Source of the DNA: Nostoc sp. JL33
GTDB lineage: Bacteria > Cyanobacteriota > Cyanobacteriia > Cyanobacteriales > Nostocaceae
DNA: 64,000 nucleotides
Reading direction: 5' to 3'
NCBI RefSeq assembly: GCF_017114985.1
Contig: NZ_JABXKP010000035.1
Span: forward strand, 1-64,000
A program made the position numbers and the translations under genes. Under the pieces are notes generated by a model, which saw only the letters and a list, made by a program, of their open reading frames with translations, did no database searches and was not told the origin of the DNA. The first letter of the stretch is position 1, and each line of letters begins with the position of its first letter. Shown one piece after another: positions 19,661 through 26,619 of this stretch.

Positions 19661-19913
19661 ATTCAGGGATTTGCACAATATCAGCGATTGCATTTCCCAA
19701 ACGAGTAAAGTGATTTGGATTCAGGGTCAACAAAGCTTCTACCTCTGCTTTTAAAGCAGCTTGAGCAATTAAAGCATCAAAAATACCGCCACCTGGAAGA
19801 TTTAAGGTTGCCATTTGAGCGATTGCAGTCTGATAGTCATTGAAAAGCAGTGGAACTGCCTCTAAATACTGTGACATATCTACAATAATCATCTCGGCTT
19901 GTTGGGGACTAAT
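19659..19913 (-). pseudogene. PIN-domain (VapC-type) toxin, N-terminus deleted
   Basis: The open frame gives at most 83 residues and an ATG-started product of 77. It matches the C-terminal half of a PIN ribonuclease (QAEMIIVDMSQYLEAVPLLF, LPGGGIFDALIAQAALKAEV with the conserved D, LTLNPNHFTRLG). The first about 60 residues, with the first catalytic Asp, are missing. The frame overlaps the stop of the antitoxin gene, so a single deletion seems to have removed the antitoxin tail and the toxin head together. Not expected to be an active RNase. Confidence 0.8.
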
Positions 19914-20172
19914 CTATAAAGGCATTAACATCAAAGTTTTGTGGTAATTCTGCCTCTACAACTAAAATCCCTTCTTTTCGATAAATGTTTGATTGGTTAA
20001 GGGGCAGTACATTGGTTATCTCAGAATTTTGTTGAGTATCTTCTTCAGTGACTTGCTGACTCAGCGCGTCAATTTTTTCTGCAATAGCTTGCAAAACAAA
20101 CTGCTCAGTCGAAATTCCCTGACTGCTTGCCCATTTTTCAATCTTTTGTTGGAGTTGGGGAGGAAAGTTCAT
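19909..20172 (-). CDS. Antitoxin of the VapBC-like pair, probably C-terminally clipped
   Basis: About 87 residues from the ATG at 20172 (the frame is open to 20193). MNFPPQLQQKIEKWASSQGI and FVLQAIAEKIDALSQQV form the N-terminal DNA-binding helices. The C-terminus (IYRKEGILVVEAELPQNFDV) is the linear segment that normally wraps the PIN toxin, and it stops at NAFID where homologues usually continue. It lies directly upstream of the toxin remnant. It may still bind DNA but has no intact partner here. Confidence 0.75.
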   Translation of the reverse strand: MNFPPQLQQKIEKWASSQGISTEQFVLQAIAEKIDALSQQVTEEDTQQNSEITNVLPLNQSNIYRKEGILVVEAELPQNFDVNAFID

Positions 20173-20395
20173 AGACGTAAATACAATTAACACTCCAATT
20201 GTAAAAGGCGATCGCCTACGGTAGAGTGAGTTGATCGCGCTGTTGTTGATGAAAAGCGTAAGCGTAGCCCATCGTAGACATCGTTTGACGACAAGCTGCT
20301 TGTCTAATAATCAGGTCATCGCCATAAGACTAAAAAATGCGATTATAGCCAGTGTTATCCTCAGAAATATTAGTAATTAACAATTACCTGGGCAA

Positions 20396-20635
20396 ATGAC
20401 TATCACCGTCAATGTTTCTGAAGTAACTGCCAAGTTTTCTGAATTGCTGAGTCAGGTATTACTTGGTGAAGAGGTCGTGATTGCACAGAAAGGGATTCCA
20501 GTTGCACGCCTAGTCGTCACAGATACAGCCTCACCTCGAATTCCAGGATTGGATAAAGGTAAAGTTATCATCGCACCAGATTTTAACGAGCCTTTACCAG
20601 AAGATATCCTAAATAATTTTGACAGTTCATTGTGA
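20396..20635 (+). CDS. Phd/YefM-type antitoxin, orphaned
   Basis: 79 residues. MTITVNVSEVTAKFSELLSQ and VLLGEEVVIAQKGIPVARLV are the Phd/YefM DNA-binding fold, and the C-terminal tail (PDFNEPLPEDILNNF) is the usual PIN-neutralising segment of this subfamily. Immediately downstream, where a PIN toxin of about 130 residues should start, only the last 16 codons of one remain (20632-20682). Confidence 0.85.
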   Translation: MTITVNVSEVTAKFSELLSQVLLGEEVVIAQKGIPVARLVVTDTASPRIPGLDKGKVIIAPDFNEPLPEDILNNFDSSL

Positions 20636-20682
20636 CCATCGACCAGAAAATTGCACAGTATTCTGTCGAGACTATCTGGTAA
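20632..20682 (+). pseudogene. C-terminal remnant of a PIN-domain toxin
   Basis: Overlapping the antitoxin stop, another frame reads VTIDQKIAQYSVETIW then stop. This is the characteristic tail of PIN toxins paired with Phd-type antitoxins (L/VTxDxKIxxYxVxTIW). The rest of the toxin is gone. The TAA stop abuts the first base of the MITE at 20683. Confidence 0.7.
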
Positions 20683-20803
20683 GGGACTTCCAAGAAATAA
20701 ATTACCCAAATAAACGAACCACAGAGACACAGAGAACACAGAGGAATGAGGAGGAGAGAGTTTTTTCGTCAGTTTTTTGAGTATTTTTTTATTTGGAAGT
20801 CCC
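20683..20803. mobile_element. 121-bp MITE with GGGACTTCCAA ends and TAA flanks
   Basis: GGGACTTCCAA (20683-20693) and TTGGAAGTCCC (20793-20803) are perfect inverted ends, with TAA directly repeated on both sides (20680-20682, 20804-20806). The interior carries the 'ccacagagacacagagaacac' core and TTGAGTATTTTTTTATTTG, which it shares with the 123-bp element at 45857-45979. Confidence 0.85.
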
Positions 20804-20826
20804 TAAAAGGATTTTTTTAGACAAGA

Positions 20827-20907
20827 GCGATCGCTACGACGGGTTACGCCTACGCATTTATGTTGATAAGAGAAAAGCGTAGGCGTAGCCCGTCGTAGAC
20901 ATCGCTA
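20827..20907. repeat. Inverted pair of the CCCGTCGTAGACATCGC repeat
   Basis: GCGATCGCTACGACGGG on the left is mirrored by GCGTAGCCCGTCGTAGACATCGC on the right (about 20876-20907). Further copies: near 4000, 12008, 15013, 19600, 20258, 21585, 21640 and, inside a gene, 27351. Confidence 0.85.
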
Positions 20908-20914
20908 ATCAATA

Positions 20915-21234
20915 TCATTCCTGTTCTAAAATCCTTTCTATATCTTGCCTTGCATAGAGAATCCGCACAACTTCAATGCTTTCATCTCGCTCAAAGTAAA
21001 AAATTAGATACTTTTTAAATCCCTTAACAGCCTATTTACGTAAACCTTGTAAACAAAGGTTATCCAGAGGATAACGGCTACCCGTTCTAGGCATTCTTGC
21101 TAACTGTGCAAAAGTTTCTCTACAGAGTCAAAAAATAAAAGAGCGGTGTCGGGGTTTTCTTGGGCAATGTAAACAAAATACTCATCAATATTTAAACTGG
21201 CTTTGGGTGTAATGACTATCCGCTTTGTGATTAT
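20915..21234 (-). pseudogene. RelE/ParE-type toxin, frameshifted and with an internal stop
   Basis: The first part reads TKRIVITPKASLNIDEYFVY and FFDSVEK, a ParE toxin start. Near 21106-21116 the frame is lost by one base; in the shifted frame the protein continues as TFAQLARMPRTGSRYPLDN. Then a TAG at 21032-21034 stands where RKW-AVKGF is expected (TGG to TAG), and the tail SIEVVRILYARQDIERILEQ follows to a stop at 20915-20917. Two independent lesions make the toxin dead. Confidence 0.82.
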
Positions 21235-21485
21235 TTCTCTTGATGCAGCTGGTTTATCAAGTGTGTGCGTTTTTGCTGCCACCATTCATCATTAACTTCT
21301 ATTGCCTCTCCACTTTCAAGTCCTGCAATTAAAAGTTCTTCTATATGTTCTTGCATCTTGCGTTTTTGGTCTTGAGTGATTAACTCTTGGAGATATTCGC
21401 TAACTGAACCGTAGCCACCTTGAGCTACTTGTTCCTCAACAAAGACTTTCATCGACTCAGGCAAGGAAATATTAATGCTACTCAT
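21231..21485 (-). CDS. ParD-type ribbon-helix-helix antitoxin
   Basis: 84 residues, intact. MSSINISLPESMKVFVEEQV is the RHH strand-helix, GGYGSVSEYLQELI is the conserved ParD segment, and the acidic/Trp tail (EAIEVNDEWWQQKR) is the toxin-binding part. It directly precedes and overlaps the broken ParE gene, in the usual antitoxin-first order. It may persist as an autorepressor or anti-addiction gene. Confidence 0.88.
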   Translation of the reverse strand: MSSINISLPESMKVFVEEQVAQGGYGSVSEYLQELITQDQKRKMQEHIEELLIAGLESGEAIEVNDEWWQQKRTHLINQLHQEK

Positions 21486-21579
21486 AACCTTGGCAGTTAG
21501 GTTTAACTATTTTTTCCATCTTATCAAGGTTGTTAGGCGTTGTCTTTGGAGAAACTTCTGCGATTAGCTTCTCTCATCG

Positions 21580-21665
21580 TAGGCGATCGCTACGACGGGC
21601 TGTTCGGTGACGCATTTATATTGATAAGAGAAAAGCGATCGCTACGACGGGCTGTTTGGTGACGC
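21580..21665. repeat. Direct repeat of GCGATCGCTACGACGGGCTGT units
   Basis: Two near-identical units, each containing CGATCGCTACGACGGGCTGT and TTGGTGACGC/TTCGGTGACGC, lie about 55 bases apart. They mark the boundary between the toxin-antitoxin graveyard and the NLR gene. Confidence 0.75.
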
Positions 21666-21679
21666 GCAAAGCCAATGTT

Positions 21680-24223
21680 TTAATTACGAATTAGTTGTTT
21701 AAGCGATCGCCACAGCCGGGAAAACGGTAGAATCAACATCGCCAAAAAGATTCGGACAAACTGACCTAACCGACGTTTCCAGATAGGACGGGGAGTAGAC
21801 TGGCGTTGCAGGATTGCTAGATTTTTACGAATTGTCGCTGTAGTGGGATGATTAACTCCTAAAATGCGATCGCACATCTCAAAGGCTTGGGTGTACAGGG
21901 GTTTGGCTTCGCTGTATCGCCCTTGTCTATTGTAGAGTAAAGCTAAATTGTTCAAGCTAGTAGCCAGATTGGGATGGTCGCCATTAAACAGCCGCTTTGT
22001 CATCTCCAAGGCTTGGATGTAGACAGGTTCGGCATCGCTGTACCGCCTTTGGCTTTTATAGAGTCCTCCTAAATTGTTCAAGCTACCAGCCACATTGGGA
22101 TGGTCGCCATCAAACAGCCGTTTATACATCTCCAAGGCTTGGGTGTAGAGAGGTTCGGCTTTGTTATACTGACCTTGGCTATAGTAGAGTGCTGCTAAAT
22201 TGTTCAAGCTAGTAGCTACATTGGGATGGTCGCCATCAAATAGCTGCTTATTCATCTCCAAGGCTTGGGTGTAGAGGGGTTCGGCTTCGATGTACCGCCC
22301 TTGTCTATTGTAGAGTACTGCTAAATTGTTCAAGCTACCAGCTACATAGGGATGCTCGCCAGCAAACAGCCTCTTTCTCATCTCCAAGGCTTGGGTGTAG
22401 AGGGGTTCGGCTTCGCTGTACCGCCCTTGATTATTGTAGAGTAAAGCTAAATTGTTCAAGCTAGTAGCCACATTGGGATGGTCGCCATCAAACAGCCGTT
22501 TTATCATCTCCAAAACTTGGGTGTAGAGGAGTTCGGCTTCGCTGTACCGCCCTTGGCTTTCGTAGAGTCCTGCTAAATTGTTCAAGCTAGTAGCCACATT
22601 GGGATGGTCGCCATCAAACAGCCGCTTTGTCATCTCCAAGGCTTGGGTCAAAAGGGGTTCGGCTTCGCTGTACCGCCCTTGGCTTTCGTAGAGTAAAGCT
22701 AAATTGTTCAAGCTACCAGCGACATCGGGATGGTCGCCAGCAAACAGAGCTTGGCAAATATTTACGCATTCTTCACGCCAGGGTTCTGCTAATTTATATA
22801 ATCCTTGTCCCTCATAAAATCTTCCTATCCCCACGAATACCAAAATTACTTCATCATTGGAGACTGATGCTGGAGAAATTATCTCTGCCTCTTTTGCTTG
22901 CTTTATCTCTGTAATTAAACGTTGTCCCAGGTCTTGGATATGGGGAACAAAATAACTGAAAAATCCAATCTGCTCAGAAGTTAGTGAATCGGGAAGTATT
23001 TGGGCAACGGCTATCATGGCAGTGGTGAATGTTGTTTCTAAAACTAATTTGGTTTCACCAGACGCCGCTAACTGCTCTTGCAAAAACCACCGCACTAAGG
23101 CATGAATTTTATAACATCCTTCTCTTTCTTCTACCTGTTGCAGCAAGTTACGCCCGTAGAGTTGCTTTTTAGCTTCGTTTAATTCATTTTCTGACCAAGT
23201 TAGCTGTCTTTCTTGCTGATTTTCTGTTTCCCCTCCACCTGTCGCCACCCAAATAACCAAATCCCAAAGAATCAGTGTAGGAGAAAATAAACTCAAAAAT
23301 CTTCCTAGTTGTTGCGCCAGTGGGTCGAGTTCTTCCCAAGTTAAAGCAAAGGCGGCTTTGACTCCCAGTTGAGTTGAGTTGAGAGTTTCCCGGTCTTGTA
23401 AAGCTGACTCTGCTAATTTACGTTCTTGCAATCGCCCAAACATCATATCTAAAGACATTTCCGGGTCGCGTACCAAATAACCTCCTACTAACTCTATCCC
23501 CAAGGGCAAATATTCCAGACATTCACATATTTTTGTTGCGGCTTGTGGTTGGTTTTCAACTCGCCTATCTTTTTTCCCCAACAGTCGTTTTAACAGTTCT
23601 AAGGCTTTCCCTGGTTCTTTTTGGGGCGAGAGAACATCTAAGGGAATCTCTTGAATAAAATTCGGGTCTAAATGCCGCAGTCGAGTAGTAACTAAGACTT
23701 GAAAGCGGTGAACATCGGGTACGACTTCGCGGAGGTTAGCTAGGTTGGTTACGTCATCGAAGACGATTAAAATAGGCAAGGTGGAGTTAGGATATCTAGA
23801 CCAACACCAAGCGACTTGTTCTTTAAGGCTTAAAAGTCTTCCTCCTAATTCTTGGGGAATCTCAAAATCAAACTGTAACCGGAAAAACTCTAAAACTTCG
23901 GCGGCGAGATTGGTTTCTCTGTCGTTAAACCAGACAATGCCGCCATAATCTTCTTGATATCGTCTCGCGTATTGGGTGGCTAATTCAGTTTTGCCTACGC
24001 CACCCATTCCCGCTATTGCTACATAGTCTCTGCGCTGCAAGTCTTCATGCAGCATTGTCAGTTCGGTTTCTCGCCCGACGAAATGAATAGAACCGCGAGG
24101 GATAGATTTTGTGGGAGTTAGCTGTTTCTTCCCGTTAATAATTTGAGTGCCAATGTTAACTTGAGCGCCAGAGGCAGCAAAAGCACCAATTTTTTCGGCA
24201 TACTTCCCAGAGTCTTCAGGCAT
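21680..24223 (-). CDS. NB-ARC/TPR STAND protein (bacterial NLR-like) with N-terminal amyloid-type motif
   Basis: About 847 residues. Residues 7-29 match the C-terminus of the upstream small protein (KYAEKIG...GAQVNIGTQ). Then comes the NB-ARC ATPase: FVGRETEL, Walker A GMGGVGKTELA, Walker B LPILIVFDDV, sensor TTRL and a winged-helix region. A linker leads to seven complete 42-residue TPR units of the kinesin-light-chain type (DHPNVATSLNNLALLYxxQG), then a degenerate eighth. The last 30 residues hold a hydrophobic/basic helix (IFLAMLILPFSRLW). Such proteins sense a ligand on the repeat side and oligomerise through the ATPase. The frame opens at 24301, but the first 26 codons lie in a dispersed repeat, so I place the start at the ATG at 24223. 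Confidence 0.9.
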   Translation of the reverse strand: MPEDSGKYAEKIGAFAASGAQVNIGTQIINGKKQLTPTKSIPRGSIHFVGRETELTMLHEDLQRRDYVAIAGMGGVGKTELATQYARRYQEDYGGIVWFNDRETNLAAEVLEFFRLQFDFEIPQELGGRLLSLKEQVAWCWSRYPNSTLPILIVFDDVTNLANLREVVPDVHRFQVLVTTRLRHLDPNFIQEIPLDVLSPQKEPGKALELLKRLLGKKDRRVENQPQAATKICECLEYLPLGIELVGGYLVRDPEMSLDMMFGRLQERKLAESALQDRETLNSTQLGVKAAFALTWEELDPLAQQLGRFLSLFSPTLILWDLVIWVATGGGETENQQERQLTWSENELNEAKKQLYGRNLLQQVEEREGCYKIHALVRWFLQEQLAASGETKLVLETTFTTAMIAVAQILPDSLTSEQIGFFSYFVPHIQDLGQRLITEIKQAKEAEIISPASVSNDEVILVFVGIGRFYEGQGLYKLAEPWREECVNICQALFAGDHPDVAGSLNNLALLYESQGRYSEAEPLLTQALEMTKRLFDGDHPNVATSLNNLAGLYESQGRYSEAELLYTQVLEMIKRLFDGDHPNVATSLNNLALLYNNQGRYSEAEPLYTQALEMRKRLFAGEHPYVAGSLNNLAVLYNRQGRYIEAEPLYTQALEMNKQLFDGDHPNVATSLNNLAALYYSQGQYNKAEPLYTQALEMYKRLFDGDHPNVAGSLNNLGGLYKSQRRYSDAEPVYIQALEMTKRLFNGDHPNLATSLNNLALLYNRQGRYSEAKPLYTQAFEMCDRILGVNHPTTATIRKNLAILQRQSTPRPIWKRRLGQFVRIFLAMLILPFSRLWRSLKQLIRN
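21840..22740. repeat. 126-bp coding tandem repeats (TPR units)
   Basis: Seven near-identical 126-bp units encode the 42-residue TPRs of the NLR-like protein. High DNA identity between units suggests recent expansion or gene conversion. Confidence 0.85.
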
Positions 24224-24228
24224 AGATA

Positions 24229-24358
24229 GTAAGAGCCTTGGCGAATGGAATTCGCGGCTACACAAACAAAGTCCACCTCCGTGGACTAATACACTCATCA
24301 AGGATTCTTAACCCACGGAGGTGGGTTTTGCCTGTGTAGACGCGGTTTCTAACCGCCC
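24229..24358. repeat. CCTCCGTGG hairpin repeat, copy A
   Basis: Starts GTAAGAGCCTTGGCGAATGG, includes GTCCACCTCCGTGGAC and ACCCACGGAGGTGGGT, and ends in GTGTAGACGCGG. It begins six bases from the NLR start codon and so occupies its ribosome binding site region. Copy B starts 162 bases further on; other members are at about 41930, 60273 and 61287. Confidence 0.85.
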
Positions 24359-24390
24359 TCTCAGAATCAATTCTAAGGCTAATAGCTAAA

Positions 24391-24586
24391 GTAAGAGCCT
24401 TGGCGAATGGAATTCGCGGCTACACAAACAAAGTCCACCTCCGTGGACTAATACAAAATCGAGGATTCTTAACCCACGGAGGTGGGTTTTGCCTGTGTAG
24501 ACGAGCCAGCGCTGTGCGGGGGTTCCCCCCGTTGAGGCGACTGGCGTGCGGTTTCTAACCGCCCTTTTGGGCTGGGGGTTAGGTCA
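24391..24586. repeat. CCTCCGTGG hairpin repeat, copy B
   Basis: Near-identical to copy A from GTAAGAGCCTTGGCGAATGG through ACCCACGGAGGTGGGTTTTG, with extra sequence at its far end (GCGGGGGTTCCCCCCGTTGA). It fills the gap between the NLR gene and the effector gene stop. Confidence 0.85.
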
Positions 24587-24595
24587 CACGATAAT

Positions 24596-24994
24596 TTAAA
24601 AGGACTGATTTTCAATATTTCCTGTCCCTCCTGGCATGACAACCTGACCAATTTTATCTGCCAATTTTTGCAGGTTAGGCATAGCCAGAATTTCAGCAAG
24701 TTTAGGATTTGGTTCCGCTTTTGCTGCTTGTGCCAATTCTTGTGCAGCTTGTGCCACTTCAGGATTAGCTTTAGCAGCCGATTCAACCTCTAGTACAGCT
24801 TTGCCATAATCAAGTGGTTGCTCTGGTGCTTTCTCTATAGCAGCTACAGTATGAGGAGAATGTTTTTTGAGCGTAACAAGAAACTTGCCAGTCTTATCCC
24901 ATAAAGTTTCGCCTACTTTTTCGCCAGTTTTTTCTAAGGCTTTGGTAGCAATTATAGTGCCAACAGCGATCGCCGCAGTAGTTAAAGGTTCCAT
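24596..24994 (-). CDS. Bell-like small effector paired with the NLR
   Basis: 132 residues. An N-terminal hydrophobic/glycine-containing helix (TTAAIAVGTIIATKALEKTG) and a helical body resemble the Bell domain, the proposed bacterial relative of fungal HeLo and MLKL-type membrane-permeabilising domains. The last 23 residues (110-132, KLADKIG...GTGNIENQSF) align without gaps to the N-terminus of the downstream NLR: 9 identities (K, A, K, I, G, G, N, I, Q) plus a D/E match. In described systems the NLR templates an amyloid fold onto the effector motif and triggers cell death. First gene of the pair; a repeat-filled gap of about 370 bases separates them. Confidence 0.72.
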   Translation of the reverse strand: MEPLTTAAIAVGTIIATKALEKTGEKVGETLWDKTGKFLVTLKKHSPHTVAAIEKAPEQPLDYGKAVLEVESAAKANPEVAQAAQELAQAAKAEPNPKLAEILAMPNLQKLADKIGQVVMPGGTGNIENQSF

Positions 24995-25462
24995 CTCCTA
25001 CTCTGACTATCTGTATCTTCTTTAGTTATTAACACACAGCTTTGGTTCTAAGCTCATGTACTTTTAAGTTTCGTAATCGGACTGTGCATTATGGCAATTA
25101 AGTTAAAAAATTGAGATTTATCTGAATATTTCCGATTTTAGACCCCCCAACGCCGCTTTTTTAACCCATTGCGTCTTATCTCTAAGCTTTGCGTCTTAAA
25201 ATCGTGATTTTTTTCTTAAAGTCGTGATTTTTTTCTTAAAATCATGATTTTTTTCTTAAAATCGTGATTTTTTTCTTAAAGTCACGATTTTTTTCTTAAA
25301 GTCGTGATTTTTTTCTTAAAGTCGTGATTTTTTATTAAGTAAGTGGGTCAAATTAAATATAAAACCTCACCCTCAATCCCTCTCCGTTTTCATGTGTTAT
25401 ATGTGTTGTAAATATTTATTGATTTTATACCCATATATACCCAATAGATGTGATATGGGTAG
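24995..25462. other. Intergenic with a 20-bp tandem array
   Basis: Between the divergent effector and tnpA genes. Holds the 25201-25340 array and an AT-rich stretch. The effector promoter should lie in 24995-25100. The left boundary of the IS607-type element should lie in 25340-25460, but I cannot fix it. Confidence 0.5.
25201..25340. repeat. Seven-copy 20-bp tandem repeat
   Basis: Unit RTCGTGATTTTTTTCTTAAA, with copies at 25201, 25221, 25241, 25261, 25281, 25301 and a degenerate one at 25321. Variation is limited to a few positions. No spacers, so not a CRISPR. Confidence 0.93.
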
Positions 25463-26044
25463 ATGAAATTATCTGATTACGCAAAGAAAGTTGGAGTAAG
25501 TTACAAAACAGCGCATCGTTGGTGGAAAGCCGGACAGCTAAAGGGCTATCAAATTCCGTCAACAGGGACAATCATTATTGAGTCTGATGATCGAATAGAA
25601 CAAGAGCGAATTGCTCTAATCTATGCCAGAGTCTCATCGGCAGAAGCAAAGGCAAATTTAGATCGCCAAGCCATTAGATTAACTGATTATTCTATTGCAA
25701 GAGGTTATCGCATTTACAAAGTTGTCAAAGAGGTTGGGAGTGGACTTAATGATAATAGGAAACTTTTATCGAATGCTTTGCAGGATTCAAATTACAATAT
25801 TTTGGTTGCAGAGCATCGGGATAGAATAACTAGGTTTCGCTTGAATTACATTAAGTTGTTATTGGAAGCGACAGGCAAAAAACTAGAAATTGTTAATGAT
25901 GCGGATAATGGAAAAGATGAATTGATGCAAGATTTAGTTTCGGTAATTACATCCTTCGTACAACGTATTTATGGATTAAGAAGGGCTAAAGGTAAAACTG
26001 AAAAGTTAATTGCAGAACTGAAAACAAATGGAGTTGAGGAATGA
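25463..26044 (+). CDS. tnpA: IS607 family serine recombinase TnpA
   Basis: 193 residues. Residues 1-40 are a MerR-like HTH (MKLSDYAKKVGVSYKTAHRW, WKAGQLKGYQ). The catalytic domain has IYARVSSAEAK, whose Ser is the nucleophile, the RQAIRL segment and AEHRDRITRF. This is the full usual length. Overlaps tnpB by four bases (translational coupling). Confidence 0.95.
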   Translation: MKLSDYAKKVGVSYKTAHRWWKAGQLKGYQIPSTGTIIIESDDRIEQERIALIYARVSSAEAKANLDRQAIRLTDYSIARGYRIYKVVKEVGSGLNDNRKLLSNALQDSNYNILVAEHRDRITRFRLNYIKLLLEATGKKLEIVNDADNGKDELMQDLVSVITSFVQRIYGLRRAKGKTEKLIAELKTNGVEE

Positions 26045-26619
26045 GATTGGTAGAACGGCATATTATCAAGACAAATCATCAATTCTACAAAGAAATTGAT
26101 GATTTGGCATGGCGTTCTAAAAACCTATACAATTATGCCAACTATTTAGTCAGGCAGTCTTTTATTAAGGATTCCGCTTATCTAAATAATGTTGCAGTGT
26201 TCCATCTGGTTAAAAAGCATGAATCCTATGCAGCACTACCAGCGAAAGTTAGTAACCAAGTTTTAATGGTTCTACATCGAAACTGGAAATCATTTTTTGA
26301 GGCGCAAAAAGCATATAAACAAAACCCATCAAAATTTCATGGCCGCCCAAAATTACCTAAGTACAAAGATAAGTTTACTTCAGCCTCGTCGTTTCTTAAT
26401 TTAGACCCAATACCTGTTTACAAAAAAGGTGAAAAACATACATTCAGTGGTAAGCGAATAAAACGGGCTTGGTACAGATCCAGCGAGGATAAACTTATCC
26501 ACGCAGATATTAACGCTAGCCTGAACATCATAAGAAAGGTAGTCCCAGCGACGTTTAGTCTAGGGATAGAGGGTATTGCAGTTTATCCATTCCGGGTAAC
26601 ACCGGGAAAAGTTGCTTGA
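26041..26619 (+). pseudogene. tnpB: TnpB with internal deletion of the nuclease core
   Basis: 192 residues against about 400 for intact IS607-type TnpB. The N-terminal part (LVERHIIKTNHQFYKEIDDL through GRPKLPKYKDK) joins in frame to the C-terminal part (SSFLNLDPIPVYKKGEKHTF, HADINASLNIIRK). The segment with RuvC-I and RuvC-II (about 200 residues) is missing; the RuvC-III Asp in HADINAS remains. It cannot be an active RNA-guided nuclease. The reading frame is otherwise undamaged, so the shortened protein could still be made. Confidence 0.9.

Noticed and set aside
24224..24301. Longer NLR reading frame starting at 24301
   Set aside because: The first 26 codons are translated from a dispersed repeat copy, and the ATG at 24223 puts the shared motif at the N-terminus as expected.
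24469..24786. 105-codon frame overlapping the effector gene
   Set aside because: Alternative frame of the effector gene running into repeat copy B.
25201..25340. Possible CRISPR array
   Set aside because: Units are contiguous 20-bp repeats without unique spacers.
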